Shown here one piece after another: positions 37,721 to 48,704 of a stretch of DNA of 64,000 bases; within the stretch, counting starts at the first letter, position 1, and every line of letters starts with the position of its first letter. Made by a program: the position numbers and the translations under genes. The DNA comes from Dolomedes plantarius. Taxonomy: Eukaryota > Arthropoda > Arachnida > Araneae > Dolomedidae. Below the pieces are notes generated by a model that did not search any database, was not told where the DNA came from, and saw only the letters and a list, made by a program, of their open reading frames with translations. Location of the stretch: assembly GCA_907164885.2 (NCBI GenBank), contig OU015490.1, positions 94,342,372 to 94,406,371 on the forward strand, read 5' to 3'.

Positions 37721-38376
37721 GTGAAAAGGAAAGCCACTGTCCATAATGCGATCGTGGAAAGGAATACAGAAGAAAAGGGAACTATAAGTGGAACAGCGGT
37801 TGTAGCTAAGGTCATGTTTCACCAAGGAAGCGTCTTAGGAGAGAAACTTTGTGATTTAGAAAGAATAGACATTAGTGTTAATGGTAAACCAGCTAAAACG
37901 TTAATAGACTCTGGATCTGAAATCACTGTTGTGAGAAAGGACATTATTTCAGACTACCAGTTAGAAGATCATCCATCGATTTTTATAAAATGTATTTTCG
38001 GTCCAGCAGAGAAATGTCCCCTGGTGAATATTCCAATGAGTCTTATCTTGGGAGGACAAGTTAATGTGATTCATCAGGAAATTATCTGTGCAGTTGCTCC
38101 TTCACTAGTGGAAGATGTTCTAATGCCGCCAGACATAAGGAACATACTTATTTGTAATCAGAACGCTGAAACTGGGGACAGTATCACTCATCAAGAGGAT
38201 AAAGATGAAGTTGAAAAAATACCTAATGGGAATGACATTATAAATGGAGGAGATGCAAGTTCGACAATGATCCTGGAATTCCAGGCTGTGGAAACTCCTG
38301 ATGATGATGACAGGCTCGCCATATCGGAACTTTTTCGGAAGGAACAGGAAAATTCTGACGACCTAAAAGAAGCTAG
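37721..38376 (+). pseudogene. pol, protease part, of the Gmr1-like element
   Basis: This lies inside the open frame 37646-38692. The aspartic protease active-site block is intact as TLIDSGSEITVV near 37900, followed by a region containing PLVNIPMSLILGG. The same frame runs on without a break into the integrase zinc-binding domain, which fixes the domain order protease then integrase. Confidence 0.85.
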
Positions 38377-39480
38377 AAAGCGGGCTAAAGAAGGGACAGG
38401 AGGATTCTATTATCATGGCAAATTTTTATTCCATAAAGAAAAGGTATTGGGGGAAACTGTAGGCCAATTGGTTTTACCTAAGAATAGAAGAGAGGAAATT
38501 ATGAAATTGGCCCATTGTTCAATATTTGGAAGTCATATGGGTGCCAGGAAGACGACTGAAATGATAAGATACTCGTTTTATTGGATTGGTATGTCCAAAG
38601 ATGTCAGAAGGTTTTGTGAACTCTGTGAAGACTGCCAAATGACCAGACGAGTACATCAGAAAGATAGAGCCCCAATTACACCCGTAACATGACCAAGTCT
38701 ACCTTTTCAAGTTGTAAATGTAGATTTGATAGGCCCAATCCAGCCTCCAAGTTCTAAAGGACATCGATACATTTTATGCATGGTAGACCAGCATACCCGT
38801 TGGGCTGAGGCAATTCCTTTGACTAGTCTTAATGCCAAAGCTACCTGTGAAGCATTGTTGTCAATCTTTATGCGGACTGGAATACCGAATGTTATAGCCT
38901 CAGATAACGGAACCAATTTTAATTCTGCTCTAACGCAAGAATTTGAAAGAAGAATCGGCTCTAGCCCGAGATTTTCCACTCCATTATATCCACAGTCTAA
39001 TGGATTAGTAAAACGATTCAACCACACTTTGAAACGCATGCTTCATCATGTCATTCGAGAAGAGCCCCGTAAGTGGCATACAAAAATACCATTTATTCTA
39101 TGGGCCTATAGAGAAGTCCCAAACAGTACCACAGGTGTTGCACCTTTCCAGTTGTTATATGGACGAAAGCCAGAAGGTCCATTATCTGTTCCAAGAACAC
39201 ATGGTCTGATAAGCTAGAAGCTTTGTAATTGGATACTACCCCGGTGTCCAGTTGCATGGAGAAGCTTAAGGCGCAATTAGAAGATGCGGTTGAAAGGGCA
39301 AAGATCACAACGGAGATACAGCAAGAAAAAATGGCCTATCACTATAATTTGAGATCTTAAAAGAAAACCTTTAAACCTGGAGACAAAGTTATTGTTCTCA
39401 TACCAGATTCCAGTAACAAACTGTTAGCTAGATGGCAAGGTCCAGGTGTCATATAATAAAAAAATAATGAACATTCGTTT
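38377..39480 (+). pseudogene. pol, integrase part, of the Gmr1-like element
   Basis: The H2C2 zinc-binding domain (LAHCSIFGSHMG ... CELCEDCQM) ends at an in-frame TGA at 38690-38692. It continues downstream at VVNVDLIGPIQPP. The catalytic core shows the first Asp (MVDQHTRW) and the second (SDNGTNF). The third position reads NGLVKRFNHTLK, with Lys where all active integrases have Glu. A GPY/F-type C-terminal module follows at about 39430-39540 (WQGPGVI ... HQNKIREF). So this copy has a stop, a lost catalytic residue and further frame breaks (about 39217-39480). Confidence 0.88.
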
Positions 39481-39489
39481 TTTGTAAAG

Positions 39490-40533
39490 ATGCCAGACAA
39501 TGGTATAAAGCATGTTCATCAGAACAAAATCAGAGAGTTCGTTAGTGCAAGTTGTAGTACGGTGAATATAATTTTTGAAGGAAAAGAAGAATTTGGGGAT
39601 GTAGAAAGTACACCTCTGTTAGACGGAAACGCTGCATTTCATCAAGAAATTCTTGCTATCAAAACGCCAAGTTTGAATCAGATTCAACGAGAACAATTGA
39701 TTGAGCTTTTAGAACAGTTCGAACTACTATTGTCACGACCAGTACAACCTATATTGGTCGGAGAACATAAGATTGAACTGCTTCCTAATTCTACCAGACG
39801 CAAACCTCATGCATACAGCGTACCAACGTCCTATCGTACTGAAGTGGATAAGCAAGTCCAAGAACTTTTTGACTTCAACCTCATCGAACACTCAGAGGCC
39901 GAGATCACATACCCGATAGTGTGCGTCGCCAAGAAGGATGCTTCCATAAGAATGTGTGTTGACTACAGAGATCTTAATTCGGTAACCAGAGTTCCCAGTT
40001 ACCCAATGAAAGATATGCAGGAATTGATTTTTACTGCAGGGATGGCTCAGGGGTTAACTTGTTTAGACTTATTGAAAGGTTACTATCAAATAAGAATGCA
40101 TGAGGGGAGTAAAAGTCTAACTGCTTTAGCTACCCATAATGGCGTAAACCAATGGAAAGTTATGCCATTTGGCTTGGCGGGAGCATCGGGAACCTTTCAG
40201 AGGACGATGAATGAAGTGTTACGGGATCATTCTCAGTATGCACAAGCGTACATTGACGATATCGTGGTGTTTTCCAAAACATGGGAGGAACATTTGAGTC
40301 ATTTGCACAAATTGTTATCCGATTTAGAGGAACTAGGATTTTCTGTACGATTAAAAAAGTGCACATTCGTGGCTAAGGAAATAACGTTCTTAGGTCATAA
40401 ATTGGGTAACGGTAAGCATGCGCCGGACGATGAGAAAATTTTAACCATCAATCAATTAAAGAGGCCTTACACAAAAAAGGAGGTAAGATCAGTATTAGGT
40501 CTGATGAGTTTTAAACCGAAGTTATATTCCTAA
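39490..40533 (+). pseudogene. pol, reverse transcriptase part, of the Gmr1-like element
   Basis: This is a long open frame directly after the integrase C-terminal module. Reverse transcriptase blocks appear in order: IRMCVDYRDLNSVT, the first catalytic Asp in TCLDLLKGYYQI, WKVMPFGLAGASGTFQ, and the YIDDIVVF box with both catalytic Asp, then FLGHKLG. It ends at a stop (40531-40533) within the connection domain. This is a Ty3/gypsy-type enzyme by sequence. It follows integrase instead of protease, the reverse of the standard gypsy order. Confidence 0.9.
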
Positions 40534-40599
40534 CTACGCAAATCTAGCTTGCCCACTAACTGAGGTAACTAAAGGAAAAAAATCAGGAAATATTTTTTA

Positions 40600-41071
40600 G
40601 GGGAAGCAGGAAGAAGAAGCTTTCCAAAGATTAAAGAAAGCATTATGCGAGGTAACTGCTTTATCTACACCGGACTGCAATCTACCTTTCCAGATTCATG
40701 TAGATGCGTCCGCGGTTGAAGTTGGAGGTTGTTTGACGCAGATGGATGAGAAGGGTAATTATAAACCTATAGCGTTTGTAAGTCGTAAGTTAAATCAAAC
40801 GCAGAGAAATTGGGCAACCATAGAAAGAGAGGCTTATGCGGTTTTGTTTGGCTTACAAAAATATGACAAATGGCTACATGGTAGTCTTGTGGAGATCATT
40901 ACCGATCATAATCCTCTAAAATTTTTGACTCAGACAACTCCAAAAAGTCCGAAATAGGTTAGATGGGCTCTTGCCCTGCAAAAATGGAATTACAAGATTA
41001 CGCACCGGTCAGGCGTCCTCCACCAAGGGGCCGATGCTCTCTCCCGGTTAACGGTCTTTGATAAGGGGTAA
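40600..41071 (+). pseudogene. pol, RNase H part, of the Gmr1-like element
   Basis: It starts with EEEAFQRLKKAL, then HVDASAVEVGGCL (first catalytic Asp), IAFVSRKLNQTQRNW, EREAYAVLFGLQKY and TDHNPLKFL, a stop at 40955-40957, then QGADALSRL and the final stop at 41069-41071. It is the last domain; the 3' LTR follows 360 bp later. RNase H removes the RNA strand during reverse transcription. Confidence 0.88.
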
Positions 41072-41430
41072 TTATTTTTGTTACTTTTTTTAAAATCATA
41101 TGTTAGTGCATATTCATTGTAGTTTGTAAATGTAAATTTTATCTTCAGCGCAGTTGAACTTTTCAAGTGGAAAATTGGACTGCATATGTATATGTATTTT
41201 GTGATAATAATTTTCGTTTGTGAGTTACTGTTGAAAACTTAGAAGGACAATTAAGGCTTGGCAAAACCACTCACTCAATCATTTAAGTAAAGAAAGACAT
41301 TTATATTTTTCAAGTGATTTGAGGAGAAACATTTCTGCGTTGTACGTTGACTGTTTTGACTGTACACCTAATACTTTTTATTTAGCAAAATTCGCCTCTC
41401 CAAAGGCGTATTTTTCTCTTGGCGGCGGCG

Positions 41431-41743
41431 TGTGACGTCATATGACGCACTTCCGTAAACCAGCAGATGGCGCGACGGGCGCCGGATGGAAGAAGGGAAG
41501 CGAGATGGATGAAAATGGTAGATGATGTGCGCGCAACAAAGATTGTAGCAAAATATATTCATGTTCTTTTTTTGTTTATATATAATTGTAAAAATGTGTC
41601 GTTTTGTAAGTAAAGTCGCGTTTTTTTTTCAAGAGAAATAAAGCGTGATTCCTCGTCTACACAATAACGACTAGTGTAGGTATTCTTCCTTTTACGAGGA
41701 GACAATTGATGTTCTTCAAGATAGTAAGAGGTGATACCTTACA
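41431..41743 (+). repeat. 3' LTR of the Gmr1-like element
   Basis: 313 bp copy of 35025-35337, about 95% alike by eye. It is preceded by GGCGGCGGCG, with no clear purine-only polypurine tract. Confidence 0.9.
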
Positions 41744-41755
41744 CTATATATATAT

Positions 41756-43605
41756 CCTCTTGAGTCCCACGGTACCCAATTGGGTACCTTTTTAAAAACA
41801 TTCCCAGAAACATTAATTACCTTTATCATCTTCGAAACCAACGGGACCTAACTAGGTAAAGTCTATTTTAAGCGATTCCTGATCGATGGTGCTACCAGTT
41901 CCAGATCCGAAGTCAGGTTCTTCAGTTAAAGTGGCGGGAAATCTGAAAATCGCTTCTAGACGTACTAGAGGTAAGACAACTATTTTTTTTATTCTTAAAA
42001 AAAAATTTCACATTTAGTGTTATATTTATTTAAAGTTTAGACTATAGTGACTATATAAACATGAATTAATGCACATTATTTATATTTATTTGTGTTTTTA
42101 ACCATGTTCAAAAAGAAGGTACCCAATTGGGGACATTGGGTCTCGAATGCTAAAAAAATTGTTATTTTATTTTTTTAGTTCGTTATCTGACAGAAGAGGA
42201 AATTCAAGCTCTTCTTGCGAAAAGTGTTAGAGAATTATCAGATACTGATGATCCTGATTTCCTTGAGAATTTCGAACCGGAAAGTGAAGACTGTGCACAA
42301 TGGAGAAGGAATAATTACTCCTGTAAAGGTACTATCTGCTGCTCCAAACCAGAAAGGAAAAAGAGAAAAGATCTGCCTCGGAAAAAATGTTTGTCCACTG
42401 ATGAGCAGATGATCCCATTTTCTGGTCGTTGTGCCATGAGGCAGTATGTCCCATCAAAGCCTAACCCTATAGGATTAAAAAATTTTGTACTCACTACACA
42501 GGATGGGTTAATTTTGGATTTTGTTATCTATGCGGGCGCAGATACAGTGCCAACAGAGGAAAAGACATCTTATGGTTTAGGAGGAGCTATAGTAAAGCAT
42601 TTAGTTAGTACAGTGCCAGAAACATCAATTTTTCATCTTTTACGGACAGTTTTTTCACAGGTATACCAATTCTTGATTACCTTAGTGTCATAATTTTTTT
42701 TGACTGGTACCGTAATGAGCAAACGAACTGATGGTACTGCAACTAATTTTCCACAAGATCCAGATATGGAAAGAGGCTCTTTTAAATTCCGAACTCGTGA
42801 AGGTGGAAAAGCCTGTTTAGTCAAATGTAAGGACAATAAGTCGGTATTGATGTTGTCCAGTGCATTTTGCTTCAACCCAGAAGGAATTTGCAAGAGATGG
42901 AGCAAGGAAGCAAATAGGAGGGTAGATTTCAAGCAATCTGCTACTGTGAAAGCATATACTATTATATGGGTGGAGGAGATCAAATGGATAGATTTATTTC
43001 ATACTATCGCATTTCAACACGCACCAAAATATGGCCAATGCGTATTTTTGCACATTTCCTTGACATGGCACCGTGTAATGCATACTCTACACACGCCATT
43101 GCAAACAAAGTCAGGTACTAAGAAAATACTATCTACAATTCATACAATTCAAAGTTGTAATTGCAGAAAGTTTAATTCTTAAAGAAACCTCAAAATTATT
43201 AGAAGAAGGCAGTTCAGCGAAAAATATGCCCTAAAAGTGATTCCCACACCAGGCAATCATATGAGGTATGACAAAATGGGGAATTTCCCAGTGCAGTCCA
43301 AATTGCGAAATCAGAAGAAATGCCGCAATTCAGGCTGTAAAGGAAAATCCAGAGTTAGATGCATTAAATGTAATATATTTTTGAACTTGCAAAATAGAAA
43401 CCATTTCTTAGAATTCCATGACAAGTAACTGATTTTTGTCTGTATTGAAACCCAAGGTACCCATTTGGGTACCACTTAATTAACATAATTAAATATATTG
43501 AATTGAAATTTTTTGTTTATATTTGTTTCACTTAATGCTATTTATGCTAGATAAAGTTAAAAATTGTGAATAAAGTGCATTATTTTAGGCTCGGGTCTCT
43601 AGACG
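41756..43605 (+). mobile_element. piggyBac-like element with palindromic ends
   Basis: The element lies between the gypsy 3' flank and the remainder of a Helitron unit. The imperfect inverted ends read CCTCTTGAGTCCCA (left) and CGTCTAGAGACCCG (right, reverse complement). Inside them are palindromes: GGTACCCAATTGGGTACC at 41771, GGTACCCAATTGGGGA at 42118 and GGTACCCATTTGGGTACC at 43456. The flanks are TATAT and ATAA and not the expected TTAA, which may reflect mutation or an imprecise boundary. Confidence 0.7.
41886..43428 (+). pseudogene. piggyBac transposase, spliced and broken
   Basis: ATG 41886 opens a short first exon ending at donor GTAAGA (41971). Acceptor TTTTTTAG leads into exon 2 at 42179 in matching phase. 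Exon 2 has an acidic N-terminal segment (TEEEIQALL ... SDTDDPDFLENFEPESED). It then jumps to STDEQMIPFSGRCAMRQYVPSKP, the conserved DDE block with one catalytic Asp. About 200 residues usual in between are missing. The frame ends at 42691-42693. It resumes at 42700 (LTGTVMS ... FPQDPDMERGSF) and breaks again, with Asn/Gly positions of the MGGVD block altered (WVEEIKWIDLF). A cysteine-rich C-terminal finger (KKCRNSGCKGKSRVRCIKC) is at 43310-43428. It is inactive. Confidence 0.82.
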
Positions 43606-44782
43606 ATAAATATAAAACAGTTCCGTAACTGACTCAATGACTGACTGACTGACGTACAACGCACAGATCAAACCGCTGGACCTAAAGGGCTGAAATTTTG
43701 CATGGCGATTTTTCTTATAGTGTAGGGGTGCACTAAGAGAGATTTTTGAAAAATTCTTCTTAGATTTTTTTAAATTAAATTTTTAAGCTGTTTTAGTAAC
43801 TTTTTTTAAGTTTACATTTAAAATAATAAGTTGACGGTTATAAAATTTATACCACAAGAAAGATCATAAAAATTCCTTTAAAATGAAATGTTTTTGGAAT
43901 CTTTACCTCTATCTTCTGATTTTTTGGTGAATTTTTAAAGATTAATTTTTAGAATTTAATTTATTAAATGCTGATCACGTGATTTCTTTTTCTGGTACTT
44001 TTAAATTTATCGTCACTTGCATAACAACTAAATAGACAAAAAATACTTTTTTTTCTTGCTAGTGCGGTAGACGATTGGACAATTTGTCTATAAAAATATC
44101 CCTTACGATTTTTTTATAAATATATATATTCTTTTCTACATCAATTGTATATATTGATCATCGTATTTATTATAAATATATATATTTGTTTAATTTTTTG
44201 GCATTAATTGCATACATTGACCGTTGTATTTAATTTGAATGTACTCCGTAGGGAAGTGCGGGTTTTCAGCTAGTTATATCTATATATAAAAAACAGTTCC
44301 GTAACTGACTGACTGACTGACTGACATACAACGCACAGGCCAAACCGCTGGACCTAAAAGGCTGACATTTTGCATGTCGATTCTTCTTATGGTGTAGGGG
44401 TGCACTAAGAAAGATTTTTGAAAATTCTTTTTAGATTGTTTTAAATTAAATTTTAAGCTGTTTTTGTAACTTTTTTTAAGTTCGCATTTAAAATAATAAT
44501 TTGAGGGTTATAAAATTTATATCACGACAAAGATCATAAAAATTCCTTTAAAATGAAATCTTTTTCGAATCTTTACCTCCATTTTCTGGTTTTAGGTGAA
44601 TTTTTAAAGATTAATTTTTAGAATTTAATTTATTAAATGCTGATCTCGTGATTTCTTTTTCTGGTACTTTAAATAAATTTATCGTCACGTGTATAACAAC
44701 TAAATAGACAAAAAAATATTTTTTTTTCTCTCTAATGCCGCAGACGATTGGATATTATCCAAAAAATAAATATCCCTTACAA

Positions 44783-44836
<54 letters not shown>

Positions 44837-44969
44837 CATCAATTGTATACATTGATTGTCTTATTTATTATAAACATATATATTTATTTTTTTTTGCCAT
44901 TAATTTCATACATTGACCGTTGTATTTATTTTGAATGTACTCCGTAGCGAAGGGCGGTTTTTCAGCTAG
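43606..44969 (+). mobile_element. Helitron array, block 4 (2 units, first one split)
   Basis: Unit 19's head (TCTATA at 35019-35024) is separated from its body by the gypsy and piggyBac insertions; the body resumes with AAATATAAAACAG at about 43608. Its CTAG is at 44270-44273. Unit 20 (head at about 44288) ends GGTTTTTCAGCTAG at 44969, the right edge of the array. Both are more diverged than the duplicated units, and unit 20 carries a (TA)n expansion at 44786-44835. Confidence 0.85.
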
Positions 44970-45219
44970 TCATGTATAAACAGCAACGATTATCGCTATA
45001 ATGACCATAATTTTCTGTTGATGCTTGCATTACTTTTATAGAATCATAATCATTTACAGACATCTATTAGATTCAAATTCTTATGTTATCATCAATATAG
45101 TCGAAAAGTTAAGTACTGTACATAATACGTTCAAAGTAAGTAATAAACGCACACAGAAGAATTTGAAAATTTGTCACACACGTAATCCAATATCTGTACG
45201 TGTGCAAAACTTATCATTT

Positions 45220-45647
45220 TACAGTCAAACCTGTTTTTGTGCGGCAGACAGGGACCGCATAAAAAATATTCAGAAACTCCATAAATAGCTATAACAAATA
45301 ATTTTTCACAACATATTAAAGAAAAAAATTATGCGGTGGAGAGAGACCGCATGAAAAAAACTAAAATTTTAAATATGTCAAAGCTTTCCAACAAAATAAA
45401 TAATTAAATTACACATGGTAACATTAAAAAAAAATTATTTTTCATTTTAAACATGGAGAATAGGTATGAAAATGGCTGATGCAATCTGTACATACAGACT
45501 GATAGAAAAAAGTGACGCCAACACCGTTAAGATTGACCTAACCTCACTGTGAACTTACATATGGCGAACATAATCACGATACATATTCATATACCGCATA
45601 AAACAAATCTCACGAAAAAAGACCACAAAAAAACAGGTTTGACTGTA
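45220..45647. mobile_element. Mariner/pogo-type MITE with TA target
   Basis: The left end reads TA then CAGTCAAACCTGTTTTTGTG; the right end is its inverse (ACAGGTTTGACTG then TA). The TA duplication plus CAG-starting inverted ends of about 20 bp suggest a Tc1/mariner-superfamily (pogo/Tigger-like) MITE. The interior has repeats of GACCGCAT and no transposase. Confidence 0.7.
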
Positions 45648-45802
45648 CAGTGTATGCTCTATTAAGATAGGCATATTATTACTCCACTAATACGGCTGAC
45701 CGCAGAATGCGTCCTTTATTCGTGTTCCTTTGCTGTTCCTGGAAAATGTGTAGTTGCCATTGAAAAACAGGCTATTATTTGTCAGAAAATGTCAATTTAA
45801 CC

Positions 45803-46470
45803 TTTTAGTCTAAAGGATAGAATCATACAAGAACCGCGTTACTATTCCCTTATAGTATTGGAAAGATAAATATTAGAACGTAATGGTTTGCTAACATGAA
45901 CGGACATAATTTTGAGAGCTAGACCTCAAATTACATATGTGTACTTTCTTTTCGTATCCAGAGTAAAATATTTTTATTAGTTTATTTTTTCCTTGTTTTC
46001 ATCAATTTTAGTTCTCTGAGTTGTAGTATTTTCTCAAACAGTAAGCATTCCTCAAAACAAATTAAAAAATAAAGGTGATTTATTTATCTTTAAATATTTT
46101 TTATTTCAGAAATTTTTCGTCTTCAGTATTTAGACCTTTTAGTCTAAAGGATAGAATCATACAGGAACCGCGTTACCATTCCCTTATAGTATTGGAAAGA
46201 TAAATATTAGAACGTACTGGTTTGCTAACATGGGCGGACACAATTTTGAGAGCCGGTGTTCAAGTTACAAATGTGTACTTTCTTTTCGTATCCAAAGTAA
46301 AATATTTTTATTAGTTTGTTTTTTTCCCTGTTTTTATCGATTTTAGTTTTCTGAGTTGTAGTATTTTCTCAAACAGTAAGCATTCCTCAAAACGAATTAA
46401 AAAATAAAGGTGATTTATTTAACTTTAAATATTTTTTATTTCAGAAATTTTCCGTCTTCAGTCTTTAGAC
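45803..46470. repeat. 334 bp tandem duplication
   Basis: The unit starting TTTTAGTCTAAAGGATAG at 45803 is repeated at 46137. Both copies share ACCGCGTTAC, GGTTTGCTAACATG and TCAAACAGTAAGCATTCC and end near TTCAGT(A/C)TTTAGACC. The copies differ at perhaps 5% of sites, so the duplication is older than the 7.4 kb one. No protein is recognised. Confidence 0.85.
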
Positions 46471-46720
46471 CAACGGCTATGATAATTTTTGAGCTTTTCC
46501 TAAATGCATTGTCTGAATATGAGAAATTCAGTGCTGCATTCTAAAGTTCGATTCTAAGGAATTAAAAAAAGCAAAAAACATAGCTGAAAAGGCACTATGA
46601 TTGTAATACTATGATTGTAACACTATATTGTAAAGCTATGAAACAACCGTTGAAGAATGGAAAACTGTTCTCTGGAGTGACGGGTCTATATATTCACTCT
46701 TCCAGTCTGATTCACGTATC

Positions 46721-46758
<38 letters not shown>

Positions 46759-47326
46759 TTCTAAATAAAAGTAACTTCCGCTGCCGCTGTCAAAAGCTTG
46801 TCACGCTATCTCCTCCGAATGAGGTCGAGAGCGATACCAATGGATGCAGAAAAAGGGGGGACCAAAGTAAGACATGTCTCATCTTCGTCGGACTTTAAGT
46901 TTTTTTTTATTTTATGTTTTGTGGAAAATAATGACTTTTTCATCTTCACATTACCATAACTCGCCAAAAAATGAGCGTAGAATTTTGATTTTTTCACATT
47001 CTAAGACTGCAGACATTTCTCTTTCAAACTAGACCTTATTTGTTTAAAAATATTTTAAAACAGACTAATATTTTCCTCAAAAAATGAAACACAGTTTTCA
47101 AAGAAATAACGTCCCCTATGTTGATGTAATATCGATGCTCCTCGAGTTTTTATCTTACAAAGAAAATATTTGCATCATCTGGAAGGTGAAAGGTTTCTTA
47201 TTCATATAAACCTCATTTCAAGACATCTTAAATTTTGGATTTTTCATTGAATTTTAAAGCTGATAATTCAACAGTGATGATACGCCCTTCGTATTAAGGG
47301 TGACAACAGTAAATGGATGGAAGCTG

Positions 47327-47446
<120 letters not shown>

Positions 47447-47564
47447 TTAGTTGTCTCTAGTTTAAAATAATAATAACCGACATCAAATAAAGAGATTTAA
47501 CATTACGCTTTAAATGCAGTAAAACTTTTTCATGCTTTCAGTGAAACACTACGATCACTTGAAA

Positions 47565-47570
47565 TTTATT
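47565..47570 (-). promoter_or_regulatory. Probable polyadenylation signal of gene B
   Basis: On the minus strand the hexamer AATAAA lies about 62 nt after the gene B stop codon, a plausible position for a short 3' UTR. Confidence 0.45.
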
Positions 47571-47631
47571 TATCACACTGAAGCACAAATAGCCAATTCC
47601 TTAAATTTCAGGGCCTTCATTTCTAAGAATG

Positions 47632-47795
47632 TTATCTCTCTCGATTTGTGAATAGCACACGAAGAAGTTTTGATGATTTCAAAACTATTGTCCAGTCTAG
47701 ATCACTGTCATCAATCTTATTCAGTGCCGTGATTTTGAAATGTCGAAGAACATGCACCAACAGGACTTTCATCTCCATCATGCCAAACTTCTTCC
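47632..47795 (-). CDS. CYP4: Cytochrome P450 CYP4-like gene B, last exon
   Basis: The acceptor is TTGCAG just above 47795. The first two bases join the G left by the haem exon to complete the glycine of the CIG motif. The exon then encodes KKFGMMEMKVLLVHVLRHF, the L-helix that follows the haem-ligand cysteine in CYP4 proteins (usual form QKFAMxEmK). It ends in LFTNRER and TAA at 47632-47634. The length (54 codons with the stop) is normal for the family. No disruption is seen. It is the 3' end of the gene; the intron upstream is 7.8 kb. Confidence 0.9.
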
Positions 47796-48070
47796 CTGCA
47801 AGTAAAAGGAGAATAAGGTGGTATTGTATTTAAAAGAAGAACTTTCTTACTAGTGTTTTGAAAGACTTTCATATAATCAAATACGTGTATTTATTTATTT
47901 TACAAAATTATACTGAAATGTTGAACATCATGGCACATAATACTTAAAAGATGAAAATACGGATGTATCAGTTTGAGAAAATATATATATCTCCTGAGAA
48001 TATAAATTCAAAAGTATAGAAATGACAGGTAGTTTTTATATCCTAGAATAAAATTAGCCTTTCTTTTAAA

Positions 48071-48352
48071 TATTCTTTGTACGTATAAAAAAAGAATTAT
48101 TTTGTCATTTAAATATCTTTCTTTAAAGATTTAATTTACTTACAGACCTCCTAATGCAAGTACAATTTTAAGCAAATCACATCTTTGTTACACTTATACA
48201 TGCTTGTATTTGCTAATAAACATATAGTAAAAAAAAATCATTTTCCAACAAATTAGAGTATTATAAATGTTCTGGGAACACTTCAAACATGTAAGATGCA
48301 TGACTTTTTCATAGATAATAAATTCATTTAAAATATTTAAATTAGTTTCCTG
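48071..48352. repeat. ~280 bp direct repeat, left copy
   Basis: The segment beginning TATTCTTTGTACGTATAAAA recurs at 49148-49432 with only a few differences (for example AATGTTCTGGG against AACGCTCTGGG). The pair brackets the Mutator-like fragment at 48379-48704. Confidence 0.85.
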
Positions 48353-48378
48353 GAGTTGAATCTTAGTGTAAATATCAA

Positions 48379-48704
48379 CAGGCTGCAGCAAAGGGTGTGT
48401 TGAGTGATTTTCATCACACTGAGACTTTGCCTCTTGCTGTGATGGATATTATTAAACCAGTATTCAATGCATTGTCTGCCTCAAACCTTTTGAAAAGATG
48501 TCTCGGCTCATACACACAAAACCCTAATGAGTCGTTTAACTCAGTGATCTGGAGGATTTGCCCCAAGATTTCTGGTTGCGGAAAACGGATATCAGAAATT
48601 GCAATGTATGAAGCCGGCACATCACAACATAAAAACTACTTTGTATTTTTTGCTGAAATTTTCAGGATATATTTTATCTTATCTGGGTATCATAATGTAC
48701 CTTG
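48379..48704 (+). pseudogene. Fragment of a Mutator-like transposon protein
   Basis: An open stretch preceded by an acceptor-like CAACAG. It encodes a domain recurring in many invertebrate transposon-derived proteins: LPLAVMDIIKPVFNAL, then LLKRCLGSYTQNPNESFNSV, IWRICPK, GCGKR and ISEIAMYEAG. As I recall the family, the signature TQNxNESxNSxIWxxCPK belongs to proteins annotated as Mutator-like or transposase-like. After MYEAG the frame changes to unrelated residues and ends at 48703-48705, so only this domain is present. It lies in an intron of gene B on the opposite strand. Confidence 0.6.

Larger units (their letters stand above)
35025..41743 (+). mobile_element. Ty3/gypsy-type LTR retrotransposon with integrase before reverse transcriptase (Gmr1-like)
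   Basis: Two 313 bp LTRs (35025-35337, 41431-41743) begin TGTGACGTCATATGACGCAC and end ACCTTACA. CTATA is duplicated just outside both (35020-35024, 41744-41748), so the insertion is intact at its borders. The internal order is gag, protease, integrase, reverse transcriptase, RNase H, and then the 3' LTR about 360 bp further on. No envelope-like frame is present. The genes are broken by several stops and frameshifts, and the LTRs differ at about a dozen sites, so it is dead but not ancient. It is inserted in the TC...TATA head of a Helitron unit. Confidence 0.92.
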
